Source: Coniferiporia sulphurascens
Taxonomy: Eukaryota > Basidiomycota > Agaricomycetes > Hymenochaetales > Hymenochaetaceae
Direction: 5' to 3'
Assembly: GCA_002794785.1 (NCBI GenBank)
Contig: NBBA01000007.1
Span: forward strand, 1,860,001 to 1,924,000
DNA length: 64,000 nucleotides
Positions 39,683 to 51,302 of this stretch are shown one piece after another. The notes beneath the pieces are model-generated. The model had not been told where the DNA came from. It saw only the letters and a program-made list of their open reading frames with translations, and made no database searches. Positions within the stretch are counted from its first letter, which is position 1. Each line of letters begins with the position of its first letter. A program made the translations under genes and the position numbers.

Positions 39683-41108
39683 ATGTCGCGACAACCACTC
39701 CAGCGAGACTTCGCCAACGTGCCTACCCCATACGATGCAAAAGATTACGACTCCGTACTTTATGAAGCCGACGATTTCACGATACCACTACCTGAGGTGG
39801 TAGGCAAGAGCTCCGTCGATGATCCTCTTCCGAAATCAGCTCCTCCATCGTATCTTGCTGCGGGTGCATGTGGCACATCAACCACAATCTCGTCTGAGGA
39901 TGGGCCTTTAGCGACGAGCGGTGATCAGTATGTACCGTGGCCATGAGGTACCCTTGCTTATGCTTAACCAAGACTACCCGTGCTTAGATCGGAACTTGGG
40001 TATCACCCGACCACCGACATTCACTCAGATGTTAATACGTTTTCTAGGCATGTTTCTTCCTTTCATTCCTTGCAGCAGTGGCTTATATAATCTAATGTAC
40101 ACGTAGGATGGTCCCGAACGTTGAGTTTGCTACACTGTGCGTGTTCCCCTTCATGCAATGAAACTCTAATGCTAATTAATCACACTAAACCGTAGCACAC
40201 CGTATCATGCATCTCCAAATGTTCTACTTGATACTCGTACCGAGTCCTCGTTTCTTGCTTCCGAAGATATTTACGCACCAGTAAAGGACGGAATACACCC
40301 GATGGATGAGGTGTTGTCCGCAGATTCGACCCCACAGGTGACTGCAATCTGCCCGGCCCTTCTTACTGGAACATCCCAGGATACTCCACCTGTCGACCGC
40401 GTTGATTATCCAACGTATTTCTCTGCGTTTTCGTGGACTTCTTTTGAGGAAGAGCCGGAAGAACTTCCATCAATGGAGGATCCTATCGCTACAATCCCCA
40501 GGAACGATGCTACCCTGCAAGTCACTCCTCCCATCACGATTCTAGTGAGTGAGGAGAAAGGGGAGCGTCGGGGATGTAAAAAGTATCCACCCTTTATGAG
40601 GGAAGCACTCGTACCGAAGCTTTCTACCTTTACCTGCCTCTCTCTGAAGAACGGAAATGAGGTTTGTGGCGAGTCGGTTGCCACGGACGAGCGTACTTTG
40701 CGTGCTCATCTGAATGCGCATTTCGACTCTGCTGGCGAGGGGGACTTTACGTGCCAGCACTGTGTCGAGGAGCATGGCCCGAACGTGGATCGACTTCAAG
40801 AGCGGAACATGCTCCGCCACTTACTCGATAGACACACGTCGGCTGTTCCTGGTTTGGTGTGCGAATGTGGGGGTAGGGTTGGAAGGAGAGATGCCGCCAG
40901 TATTCGTCGTCACGTAGAACGTACGAGCCGACACAGAAGTTGGGAAGCACTGCCTGACGAAGAAAAGCTAAGGATAAAGTTGGAGAGGATTAGAGAGGAG
41001 GAGGAGAAGGAGGAGGAAGAGGAGGAGGAAGAGGAGGAGGAAGAGGAGGAGGAAGAGGATAGGGATGAAGGATCCAGCAGAGGCCAGAAGCGCCGTCGGC
41101 GCATCTAG
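39683..41108 (+). CDS. C2H2-like zinc-finger family protein 3
   Basis: Three exons: 39683-39927, 40107-40136 and 40196-41108 (395 aa). The 30-nt middle exon has matching phase-2 borders. The N-terminal half is acidic and Pro/Ser-rich. The finger region (about residues 237-340) has a first unit FTCLSL ... EVCGES ... HLNAHF, a second FTCQHC ... RHLLDRH, and a third LVCECGG ... RRHVERTSRH. An almost pure Glu tract (about 25 residues) follows, and the protein ends in a basic RGQKRRRRI nuclear-localisation-like tail. Of the three intact family members it has the clearest Cys/His pairs. Its duplicate in unit 2 is dead. Its 3' end (fingers to 3' UTR) is the piece found again at 47.9, 62.6 and 62.9 kb. 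Confidence 0.78.
40993..41059 (+). repeat. Glu-coding 12-bp minisatellite
   Basis: About five tandem units of GAGGAGGAAGAG inside zinc-finger gene 3. The reading frame is kept because the unit is a multiple of three. Confidence 0.85.
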
Positions 41109-42422
41109 ATCTTTGCTCAGATAACCAGCATGAGATTTTTCCCAACATGCGACATACCGGACCACTTTCTCGAGCGACAACCCTCTCCCACATTGCTCTG
41201 TATTTTCTTCCGCATATTTGTTGTTCTTCACAGTCTAAGTGTTTTACTTTGTCGATGGTTGTAATTCCTGTTTAGCACGGGATATCTCTTTTAATGTATA
41301 TTGAAATGATCATGTACATAGCGGTTGACTTTGTATCCTAAAATTACTCTCTCGGCTACGCCTGATGGCTTCTGCGATAAGTTCCATCGGCCGATGAACA
41401 TCTAGGTGAGGTATCCGAGATGATTAACGCAAACCTAGCGCGGACGCGTCAAGGCACGAGACCTGGATGACGTCGCGATATGTCACCCGTTTGGCTGTGT
41501 CACGTGGAACCGATTTTTCACTGTTACGTTCCCCGTGAGCCGTGATGGATCACAGGTGGGTTTGTCCAAGTCGCCGCTCGCGAACTGGCCTCTTCAAGTT
41601 GCATTCCCATAACACGATTTCCGGAAGATGGTAAAGTCTCGTCATTCAAGCTACCGAGACGTTCTGAAAAGAGAATACTTTTGAACTTTCGCCTTGAAAC
41701 TATATCCATCAAGTTACGCGTCTTGTCAAGTGTTCCACAGAAAACAGTTTGAACTTTGCCGTCGTCTGCGGTGCAGAACCTCTACGGAGGCACTCTTGTA
41801 TGTGAGCTTCGATATCTAATTCTATATATACCCATCAATGGGGCTCCCCAACAGAGCCTCAGAGATCGAGTGACTCTAAGTTGCAGTTTTTTCTCATACA
41901 CATATAGCTCAGTACGACTCGTGGGTTGAAGAAAGGCACCCCCCTTGCTTCAAGTATAGCTCTGCTTGCCTGTATGTCTGTGTCTAAAATGGGAATACCA
42001 GACCTTTGGTCCTTCTTACTAGCTTTTCTTCGGAACGCATTGCCCGTCGAGATTATCCGGAAGCTCCGCAATTATTTAGGGAACATCGGCGTATCACGCA
42101 TGAAGTACAAATCGGCATGTATACACATTAGCATGTACAAGCCCTTCCGTATTCAGGACGCGCCGCAATCACCTCACCCGCCACAGTGGCTGACGATGGC
42201 AAATGACTGGATCATACGACAGCGAAGGGGAAGCTGATAGATGATCGAGACTCCGTAAGGAGCCGGTTGGTCGCACGAAGCATGGCGATAATGATAATAT
42301 AAAGCCGACAAAGGGCATTCTTTCCAACACTTTGAGGTCTTCTAGTACTGTTGGTCGCTAGGTTTGTTTCTTTAGGCTTTACATTTCTTAGTGTCGCACC
42401 CCCCTACTGACTGACACAAGCG
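41109..42422. other. Spacer of unit 1
   Basis: 3' UTR of zinc-finger gene 3 (ATCTTTGCTCAGATAACCAG just after the stop) and promoter region of the transporter pseudogene. From about 41,400 it is collinear with 44,390-45,324. It contains ATGTCAC ... TGTCACGTGG near 41,480, repeated near 44,415. No gene was recognised. Confidence 0.4.
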
Positions 42423-43392
42423 ATGAGCAAAGGTGTAAGCACATACTTCACGCTACGTACTCTGCAGTAACGGAAAACCACTGATCTTCACGTCTTTACT
42501 TTATTTGAATGAAATAGTACAGTGTTGCTATCGCAGCCAACCCTGTGCGCAGAATCATTTCGGACTCGTTCCGTCCCACAGAGTGAGATCTGACGAGAGC
42601 GCTTTCTTGATCTAGTACGTCGTCGGGTCATTCGCATGCATCGGGGGAGGGCTGGTCGGGCTGGACATCTCGTCCATGTCTGGAGTCTTGAACGTCAGTA
42701 TTCAAGTGGGATATCTCTAAACGATCGCTTGACTTTGAATTTATAGAATGAAGCTTACTTTGAAGTGTTTAATCACGTAAGTACATCTGGACCTGCTCTA
42801 GTCATTATTGGCTACCGTTTGACTTTTGCAAATAGCCTGGATCCAATGCTCAGGGTGCCATAGTCGCCGCCATGCCTGCAGGGTCCTTCGTTGGATCACT
42901 GGCAGTATCCCACTTTGCAGACCGGTTCGGGCGCAAAATGGTCATCATCCTCTCCGGCCTCGTTTGGATTGTTGGAAGTATCCTTCAATGCGCCGCACAG
43001 GTGTGTTTGGTTTGCTCGGATCAAAGCGCATTCTACTCAGTGACATGATGCACGACACACATTTTCGCCAGAATCGGGGAATGCTCGTCGTCGGCCGCGT
43101 TATATCGGGTCTTGCAGTCGGTCTCGTCTCAACCACGGTCCCTATTTACCAAGCCGAGATCACCACACCATCCATCCGAGGCTCGATGATCGCACTCCAA
43201 CAATGGTCTATCACCTGGGGAATGCTCGTCCAGTACCTCGTCCAATTCGGCTGCTCGTACCCGCCATCGCACTTTCTCTCGGCATGCGCTGGTTCCCCGA
43301 GTCTCGCTGGCTTGTCGATCATGGACGCGAAGACAGGACTCTGCGGTATCTCTCCGGCCTTCATGGCAAGGATGGGACGGACGGTGCGGAAT
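42423..43392 (+). pseudogene. Truncated MFS sugar transporter (unit 1)
   Basis: 5' half of a gene nearly identical in structure to the intact transporter at 45325-47383. Exons 42423-42434, 42518-42544, 42616-42693, 42747-42776, 42836-43000 and 43072 onward match it one for one in length. After GCTCGTAC at 43260 a 49-bp segment present in the intact copy is missing, which shifts the frame. Similarity ends near 43.39 kb where unit 2 begins, so the C-terminal half of the transporter is gone. It is a non-functional relic unless a short product is made. Confidence 0.85.
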
Positions 43393-44109
43393 TCTATGGC
43401 CGAAGCAGCTCGTCTTCGTTGGTGTACGTTGGTGGGCCGGCCCCAAAACCACACCAAAACCACCCCCGACCACTTAATGTCAAGGCGGTCCTCGCGCCTG
43501 CTGGAGCCCTTCCTGTTGGTAATACAACATTTTCCGGATGTATATTTGGAGCGTGGGCAGTGATTTGTAGGTCCAGTTTGCGGAAGTTATAAATCGACCC
43601 TTGTGACGCTCACGCTGGACCACTCGCGACTGTCCCCCCTTTGCCACTCGATTTCAACTCCCCTTTCCATCCACTTTCTCTCTGAGCTCTTACTTTCTTC
43701 GTTGTAGTGTCGTTATCATAACGAAGCGAGTCTACAGAAACATTAAATGTGACCGTATTGACAAGACGCGGTCCACTTGGCAAACACAAAGGACAGTATA
43801 TACGGAACAAACGTACGTTTACCATACAATTCCCGTATACAATATTCGACGGATTATCTTACGAACATCTGTCACATGTTCATAACCACTTTTTTGGACT
43901 TTCGCAGCTTAACCCGCGAAAAATTGACGTTTGTTTTTCAGCATCTATCGCACGATCACACAAAGACCTATATCAACGAAATCGATATGCGCAATATGGA
44001 CGCGACTTGGGACAGTGCTAGCGAGAGGCAGATGTGTACAGATAAGTGGCAAGTAGCTATAGGCTGCGTCTTGACAATTTCATTTGGTGACTGATGTGCT
44101 TATACCAGA

Positions 44110-44375
44110 ATATCGCGTGCCAATACGGAAGCGCAGGAAGCGTCGACCGTATTAATATTTAGAACCAATGAACCTTCTCGGCGTAGTCAGCCACTTCAGT
44201 CAGACCTTGTCAACGTGCCCACTCCTCACGTCAGAAATGAATACAATTTCACTCTCTGTGAAGCTGATAGTTTTACAATTCCATTGACTAAGTTGGCAGA
44301 TAAGGGCTCCGTCGACGATTCTCTTCCAAATTTGCCCATGTCGTCACGGCATTGTCTGCTTCGTAATCAAGGATA
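44110..44375 (+). pseudogene. Zinc-finger gene relic (unit 2)
   Basis: Corresponds to the first exon of zinc-finger gene 3: QPLQSDLVNVPTP, FTIPLTKL and SSVDDSLP match QPLQRDFANVPTP, FTIPLPEV and SSVDDPLP. The start codon is ATA (44110-44112) where the intact gene has ATG. Soon after SSVDD the sequence jumps to spacer, so the finger exons are deleted. It is not functional. Confidence 0.85.
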
Positions 44376-45324
44376 GGCTGAAGTAAGTCGAGACAGCTTG
44401 AAAATGGACGTCGCGTTATGTCACGCGTTTGATTATGTCACGTGAAAGTTGTCCTCTCCTCGGTGTCACGGACATCACTGTCACAAGTTGTGCGTCGTAC
44501 GCTGGGCCCGAAAAAGCAAGCCAGGAGCCCAGTTGCACACTCATTACACGATCACTAGAAGGTGTACTACTCTCATTTTTACTAAAGGAAAAGCTACCGA
44601 GACGTACTGGAAAAAGTTTACGCCTTGAACTTTCACCTTCAAACTGTATCCACTAAGTTACTTCGTGTCAAGCATTCCACAAAAACAGTTCGAACTTCGC
44701 CGTCGCCTACGGCGTAGGAACTCTAGGTATCTGGGGTGGTATTATTGTCCATGAGCTCTGATATCGAACTTTATATAATACTCACCAATGGCTTCCCCAT
44801 TAGGACCTCAGAGTGACTCCGATTTGGGGTTTTCTCATACATGTATAGCCTTGTACAACTCATGAGCTAAATAAAGGACTTCCCTGCTTCAAATATAGCT
44901 CTGTGAGGTGCACCTCTGTGTCTAAAACTATAAATGCCACGCCTTTGATCCTTCTAGCCAGCTTTTTTTTGGCACGCGGTGTCCGTCAAGGTTATCCGAA
45001 GTCCCTTGATTATTTTAGGAATATCAACGTTTTACACACGAAGTACAAAGCGGCATATAGTCATATTTACACAAAGAAGCCCTATTATCGTCTCATTTGC
45101 CGCAGTGGAAAGGGATGACAAAAAGTGGGATCATACGACAGCGAAGGAGGAGCTGTTAGATGAGCGAGATTCCGTAACAAGCCGGTTATTCGCACGGAGC
45201 ATCGCGATAATGGTGATATAAAGCCACCAAAGGGCGCGCTTTCCTAGGCCTTCTGGTGCCAGCCTCTAGGTTTCTTAGGGTTTTCATTTCGCAGTGTCAC
45301 ACCCCCTTACCGACGGCACAAGTA
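44376..45324. other. Spacer of unit 2 / transporter promoter
   Basis: Collinear with the unit 1 spacer. It holds the upstream region of the intact transporter, including a GTTATGTCACGCG ... TATGTCACGTG block near 44,412-44,445. No gene. Confidence 0.4.
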
Positions 45325-47383
45325 ATGGACAAAGGTGTAAGTATATACCTCACGCTGCATACTCTGCGGTACCAGTAAGGTCACTAATTTTTACGTCTGA
45401 ACCTTTCTCTCGACCGAAACAGTACAGTGTAGCTATTGCAGCCAACCCTGTGCGCGCAACTGTTTCAGAGTCGTCCCATCCTCAGAGTGAGGTCTGACGA
45501 GAGCGCTTTCTTGTCATAGTACATTGTCGGGTCATTCGCATGCATCGGAGGAGGACTAGTCGGACTGGACATCTCGTCCATGTCTGGAGTTTTGAATGTC
45601 AGTCTTCAAGTGGGGTAAATTTAATCTCTAAACGATCTCTTGACTTTGACTTTATAGAATGAAGCTTACTTTGAAGTGTTTAATCACGTACGTCACGGCT
45701 CACAACGACCTACTCAAGTCATTATAGCCTACCGTCTGACCTTTGCAAATAGCCTGGATCCAATGCTCAGGGTGCCATAGTCGCCGCCATGCCTGCAGGG
45801 TCCTTCGTTGGATCACTGGCAGTATCCCACCTTGCAGACCGGTTCGGGCGCAAATTGGTCATCATCCTCTCCGGTCTCGTCTGGGTTGTTGGAAGTATTC
45901 TTCAATGCGCTGCACAGGTGTGTTTTGTTCGCTCGGATCAAAGCGCATTCTACTCAGTGACATCGCACACTACACAACTTTCCTCGCTAGAATCGAGGCA
46001 TGCTCGTCGTCGGCCGCGCCATATCAGGCCTTTCCGTCGGTCTCGCCTCAACCACCGTCCCGATCTACCAAGCCGAGATCACCACACCATCCATCCGAGG
46101 CTCGATGATTACACTCCAAGCATGGTCCATCACCTGGGGAATGTTCTTCCAGTACTTTGTCCAATTCGGCTGCTCATACATCAACGGCGAGGCATCCTTC
46201 CGTATCCCTTGGGGACTGCAGATGATACCTGCCATCGTACTTTCTGTCGGCATGTGCTGGTTCCCCGAGTCCCCTCGCTGGCTTGTCGATCACGAGCGCG
46301 AAGACGAGGCTCTGCAGATCCTTGCTGACCTTCATGGGAAAGGCGACCCTGAGAACGAGCTGGTTCAGCTCGAGTTCGCGGAGATTAAAAAGCAAGTGTA
46401 TTTTGAGCGAACAGAGGGCGCGAAGAGCTACTGGGATCTCGCCAAGCCCGGTGTTTTCCGTCGGGTTGGGCTTGGCACTAGCTTGAGAATGTGGAGGTAC
46501 CGCGCTGCAGCTCCTACGGATGCTTGGTCCGAAGCTGACAAAATGTAACACACACTTTTTACAGTCAGCTCTCAGGGATACTTGTCATGATGTACTACGT
46601 CGTCTACGTCTTCCAAGGTGCCGGTCTGACCGGCCGGCGCGGAAACCTCATTGCCGACTCGGTCGAGTATGTTCTCAACGTGGTCTTCACCAGTACGTTC
46701 ACCTCTTCTTCTCAGCCCACTCCACCCCATTCTTATTCCTAACTCCTTTCCCGTCTCACTCAGTCCCCGCAATCCTATACATTGACAAATGGGGCCGACG
46801 CCCAATGCTACTCACCGGCACCGCTGTAATGGGGTTCTGGCTCTTCCTCGTCGGCGGGCTCCAAGCGCGCTTCGGCGAATGGGGAACCGTCAGCGGCTCC
46901 TCCACCCCCGTATGGCTAATCTCCCCAGGACACTCAACAGCGACGCGCGCGATCATCGTAGCTTCATACTTCTCCGTATGTAGCTTCGCCATCGCCACGG
47001 GTCCCGTCGCATGGGTGTACCCAGCTGAGATCTTCCCGATGCGCGTACGCGCTAAAGCCGTCTCGCTCAGCACGGCTGTCAGTTGGTTGTTCAATTTTGC
47101 CCTTGCATGGGCCATACCACCAGGTTTGAGCACTATAGCGTATAAGACGTACTTCATCTTTGGCACCTTCAACTTCGCAGCATTCATTCATGTCTTCTTT
47201 TGTTTTCCCGAGACGATGAGGCGTACGCTTGAGGAGGTGGAGGAGGTGTTTGCGCAGGGACATATTTTCACGGCGTGGAAAATCAAGGCGAATCCTGGGA
47301 AGGAGAAGTTTGGTGAGGTCAAGGTGGGAGGTGAGAAAAGCGAGTACGTGAACGAAAAGTATTCTGAAGGTGGTCTGCCCTAA
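45325..47383 (+). CDS. MFS sugar (hexose) transporter
   Basis: Sugar porter family of the major facilitator superfamily, a 12-helix plasma-membrane carrier, probably a proton symporter or facilitator for hexoses; the substrate is not determined. Exons: 45325-45336, 45423-45449, 45520-45597, 45658-45687, 45753-45917, 45991-46496, 46565-46692 and 46764-47383 (521 aa, usual length). All phases close. Motifs: NPYIVGSFACIGGGLVGLD (helix 1), HLADRFGRK (loop 2-3), GRAISGLSVG, YQAEI (PxxxAE variant), WFPESPRWL (loop 6-7), DKWGRRPM, VYPAEIFPMRVRAKA and CFPETM (end of helix 12). It is the surviving transporter of the tandem duplication. It has short introns throughout its 5' part and a long 3' exon. 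Confidence 0.93.
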
Positions 47384-47945
47384 GATTCTCACTCTACCCG
47401 CCTACTGGTCTCGCTCTCCCATTCGAAGCAATGCTTTCTACTTAGTGATACATAATGTATTATGCTATATGCGTGCTATATTGATTGCGGCTATATCTGT
47501 CAGTGCGAGGCTAATATCTTCTCATCGTCGTTCACGTCCATATCATACTGAAGTTCCTCCGAGTCACTTTTACCCTTATCAGGAATCCTAGGGTCATACT
47601 CGTCTTTCCACCTTCATTCCAAAGCATAAAGTCCCCGTCGGAATGAAGCACAGAAAGAAAACAAACAAGGGATTATATTATCAACTTTCAGAAGACCCAT
47701 CATTTTACATATGTCCTAGGTGTGGGAGCCCAAAATGACCGTTTTTTCCGACGTGGAATGTAAGGAAAGCAGGCGTATCGCTGGGGGTCGCGATGAGCCT
47801 CCCAAGCTCGAAGGAGCAAACAATCAGTGATTGCTCATGGGCTATTGCTACTACGGGTCTTCAGCTTCCACCAAGAGTTATTCCTTTATTTGATTCCTTA
47901 TTATCATCACATATTCACCAATCCTTTGTAAATTCGCTACCAATG
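47384..47945. other. Intergenic region left of the large inverted repeat
   Basis: 3' flank of the transporter. At 47,820-47,935 a stretch (GCTCATGGGCTATTGCTACTAC ... TCCTTTGTAAA) faintly resembles part of the dispersed repeat at 20.9 and 31.1 kb. Nothing else was recognised. Confidence 0.3.
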
Positions 47946-48195
47946 GTTAGTCCCAGGGCTAATGTTTGAATGTAAGGGAGAAATCCAGAGAGACGTCCAG
48001 GATTGTCTCGCTAATCCATGGATTCCAAAAAGCATGAGAAATCGCAACGTGTATCAAACGAAGGGTAAATGGAGAGTAGGCTGTAGGATGTGGAAAGGAG
48101 AATACAGAGCAATAAAAAATCAGAGGAGGAAGCAAGGAAGGATATACAGTAGGTAAAAAGTCCAGCAAGGGCGTGAAGCGCCTCCGAAAATTTTC
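47946..48195 (+). pseudogene. 3' fragment of the zinc-finger family at the tip of the left arm
   Basis: Begins LVPGLMFECKG, which corresponds to AVPGLVCECGG (third finger) of zinc-finger protein 3, and runs to KSSKGVKRLRK, which corresponds to the basic tail SSRGQKRRRR. The first Cys is replaced by Phe, and the acidic tract and the spacing are lost. Its mirror copy is at the right-arm tip. Confidence 0.65.
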
Positions 48196-50365
48196 AGCAA
48201 ACTCCGTGTTATACAGTTATTCCCTATGTGTAATACAATAACGCTCTTTCGAGCGATGTCCCCCACGCTTTTCAGCATCTGCTTTCGCTCCGCTTTTACT
48301 CTTTTTGTCATCGTGTTTCCGTAGTTCAATCTTGTTTCAGTTTGCGCGTATGCTTGTACTGTACATACTCCCTGATCTTACGCCCTATCTACAGTAAGTC
48401 CGACGGGCTGTCATTTTTCTCATCTTGTCGTAGTGGTACTCAATTGGCAGTCCCGTCTTTCGTTTCGATCGCTGATCACAGGGCCAAAGCAATGTTCATA
48501 GTGATCGCCGTGATCTAGCTATATACCTCGAGCGTGTCACAATCATTACTAGCAATCTTAGTGAAGCCGCACGATGGGATATCGATGCACAATCATTAAA
48601 AAAACCCGTGATCATTGAATGTTTTATTGATTGATCCATCTTGGAGGCGGCAAGCTCCGTTCCACTATTTCCACTACGAATACGAAATTACAAGTCTGAT
48701 GATTTTCCCCGGATCATACAGGAAACGGTCTTACACTTCCAACATGCACCATGCATACCAATCGCAAAGAAGTCACAATCGCCACGGTCTTTGGCACAAA
48801 TGCAATGTTATACATGAAAACGCTCGGAAAGTTATATTTTTGGAGCTTTGAATCTCGTTTGGGTTTTCGAAGCAGGTCCCGTGAGGCGAGTCTCGGAGTC
48901 TCGGTTCTAGGCTCTGGATCCGGAGTCCAGGATCCAGGATTTAGATCCGTCCTGGTTCCGAATCACTTCCCTGAACCGCCTAGACTCTGGACTATCAGCC
49001 TATCATGGAGGTCATAAACAAGCTCACCGTCCATATTGTATCAGCAAGAGGGAGGACAAGATCAAGGGCGAGTGCGAGTGCGAGTGCGATGAGAAGGAAT
49101 CCGGAAAGTATTCAGTCGTTTCAATCATTGCTCTTTGGACTACAGAGACCCACTACTAGAGATTGGGTAAGATTTCCGGTCTCTCACTGGGTATTTTATA
49201 ATTCAAAATTCCTCCATTGATATCTCCCTGAAGTTACGCCGGAGCTCGGAGTTGTAAGGGGTAAGACCCTGTGGCCAAAGGACTCGTGAAACTTGGGTCT
49301 AACTTGTGTGAGTAAAACGGGGTTATAATTAGTATCTCTGCGGCTGAAAGCTCAAAGTTTCGATGATTATGGCCATCAGGATCACAACCTCCACCTCGGC
49401 CTCGACCTCAACTCGGCACACTGCAGTATACTGCATCGCGCCGGGGGGTGCTCTTCATAGCGCACCATCTACCACCCGTGATCAGGACCAAGGAGGCAGG
49501 GTGCGAATATTGAACACCCCATTCTCCCAGACCATCGTGCCGTGACCATATGTGGAACCACTCGGCTGTATCAGTGCTATTTTGGCTATCTGAGAAGTGG
49601 GTATCACGGTAACTCTAAGCAGTTTCTCGGACACAGTCTCGGCCTCGGCCTCGGTCTTGGCATAGACCGATGTAGTGGGTGTGGGAGTCGTCGCACTGGG
49701 GCTGGGGCAGCTCTTCCGACTCTCGTAGTATCACTTGCTTATCACGACTTGGTCCAGTCCTCGGAGCTACCCACCAATAATTTGAAAAAGTCTAAAAGTC
49801 GAAAGAAAAACGTCGAAATGACGTTTTTCTTGGTACTGTCGCAATCTTTCTTTAATCTATCCCGCGCGTTGTTATTCTGACTCTCCACAGATGGACAAGC
49901 AGGCAAGAGGGAAAGGAAAGGTATCACGGACACATGCGCGGGAATGGACGTAGGTGTGGGCGCTCGTCTGCGCCAGGCACTTGCACATGCGCAAGCGTGC
50001 TGGCCCCCACGTTTCGTCGTTCCATTAAAGTACATACAGTATATGCTGTGCAATCGTAGTATCGCATCTTTGCCTCGGTACATCCAAGTGGGCTGGCATC
50101 AATAAATGTCAGTACTAATGTCAATGTCAGGGTTAGTGTTAATGAGTGTTAGTTCCGGGTAGCGCTCGCCCAGATTACCCCGAACCAGACTCGGAGCTGC
50201 TGTCACCGTGTCGGACCATGGCGTGGGGTGGATCCGCCCGTCCCCCGGACCATTACTGTATACCATTATAATTTTCGTATCGCAAACAGCTCGAGATATC
50301 TGTATCGGAATAGCGCGTTAAGCCCGTGGGCGGTGTAGGACTAGGATGTGTCTTACCAAACCTGG

Positions 50366-50402
50366 TTTTCTTTCTTTCTTTCTCCCTTTCTTTCTTTCTT
50401 TT
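50366..50402 (+). repeat. TTTC microsatellite
   Basis: Run of TTTC units with one interruption. The right-arm counterpart (about 60,430) is a shorter A-rich run. Confidence 0.85.
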
Positions 50403-50820
50403 GCGGTGCCTTCTAAGGACGGTTTGGTTCGGCTTTGGTTCCCTTCCTGTTTTTGTTCTTGGCTACGACCTCTTGATTTGCTTCGAAGTACTAGTTGGAC
50501 GAAGGCCTGTACGACCGTGACGGGCTGAGGGCACCTCCCACCGTCCACCGCCTACTACCGCCCACCTCCCGGTTCGCTTCGTTCGTTCGGCGACGGCGAC
50601 GGCTACTTGGGGAAACCCGCGCACTTTCTCTTGTATAAAGATCACTCCTCACTTCTGAAGTCCCACTTCTCACTTCTTCAACGCGCCGATTGCTCGCCCT
50701 CGACGTGCGGTCCCAACGTGCGGTGCGCGGTTTCAGCGTGCGGTTCCAACGTGCGGAGAGCGGTGTGCGGAGGGTGATGTGCGATGTGCGGTCGCGCCGC
50801 AGTTGTTATCGATAAATAAA

Positions 50821-50839
50821 TATATATATATATATATAT
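50821..50839 (+). repeat. TA microsatellite in left arm
   Basis: Pure TA run next to TTATCGATAAATAAA. The right arm has a broken TA run at the mirrored position (about 60,005-60,040). Confidence 0.9.
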
Positions 50840-51277
50840 TACGGTATTTTTGGTGCAGCCTGAGGACGGGTACCGGGTATCGCCGTATCGCTGTAACGGG
50901 GTTCTTCAGAGGTCTCAGGCTGGCCGCTGAGGTGCAAAGGAAGTAAGCTTACAGGATGCCACACACAGCGGCATAGTGGCGCAATATTAATGGGCCCCGA
51001 TGATAGCCTGAGGGCCGATCGACGTCCGTTCTCGACTTTTACCATTCGTGGCCGTGAGTACAGTAGGACTGCAAGGAAGGAACGATTTTCGTGAACCGAA
51101 ACCGAAAACCGACAAAAAACCGTGATCGTGACGCAGCGTGGTCTGCCAGTGGGATATCCTGGAATCCCGAAATATCCTGAAACCCTAATCCTCTCGGGGA
51201 GATTTTTTTTCTCTTTCCCTTCCTCCTCAGGCTGGGGATGGGATATTGGAGGGGAGGCCCGGGGGAGGGAAATAAGC

Positions 51278-51302
51278 GAGAGAGAGAGAGAGAGAGAGAG
51301 AG
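51278..51302 (+). repeat. GA microsatellite
   Basis: About twelve GA units just inside the left arm. It is absent from the mirrored position on the right. Confidence 0.9.

Larger units (their letters stand above)
39211..43392 (+). repeat. Tandem duplication, unit 1
   Basis: Unit of zinc-finger gene, spacer and MFS transporter, repeated at 43393-47383. Matching landmarks: TGTCAAGGCGG (39293 and 43480), GGAGCGTGGGCAGTG, GTCCAGTTTGCGGAAGTT, the zinc-finger first exon, the spacer (from about 41,400 and 44,390), and every 5' exon of the transporter. The divergence level suggests an old event. The exact start of homology is blurred. Confidence 0.85.
43393..47383 (+). repeat. Tandem duplication, unit 2
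   Basis: Second copy of the zinc-finger/transporter unit (see 39211-43392). Relative to unit 1 it lacks about 1.6 kb, from within the first zinc-finger exon to the early spacer, but retains the complete transporter. Confidence 0.85.
47946..51195 (+). repeat. Left arm of large inverted repeat (about 3.2 kb)
   Basis: Reverse complement, with moderate divergence and a few indels, of 59640-62826. Paired landmarks (left/right): CAAGCTCCGTTCCACTAT (48.65/62.24 kb), ATCAGGATCACAACCTCCACCTCGGCC (49.37/61.46), CTATCTGAGAAGTGGGTATCACGGTAACTCTAAG against its complement (49.59/61.19), the CCAAACCTGG...AAGAAA tract (50.36/60.44), TGTATAAAGATCACTCCTCACTTC (50.63/60.18), GTTATCGATA with the TA run (50.81/60.04) and GCAATATTAATGGGCCCC (50.98/59.88). 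No transposase ORF is seen in either arm. The left arm has roughly 110 extra bases near 48.3 kb. Confidence 0.88.

Noticed and set aside
40990..41231. Minus-strand frames rich in Leu/Ser/Pro opposite the Glu run.
   Set aside because: Antisense translations of the GAGGAGGAAGAG minisatellite.
47962..48156. 64-codon ATG-initiated frame at the left-arm tip as a gene.
   Set aside because: It is the decayed 3' end of the zinc-finger family, with lost Cys residues and no upstream part.
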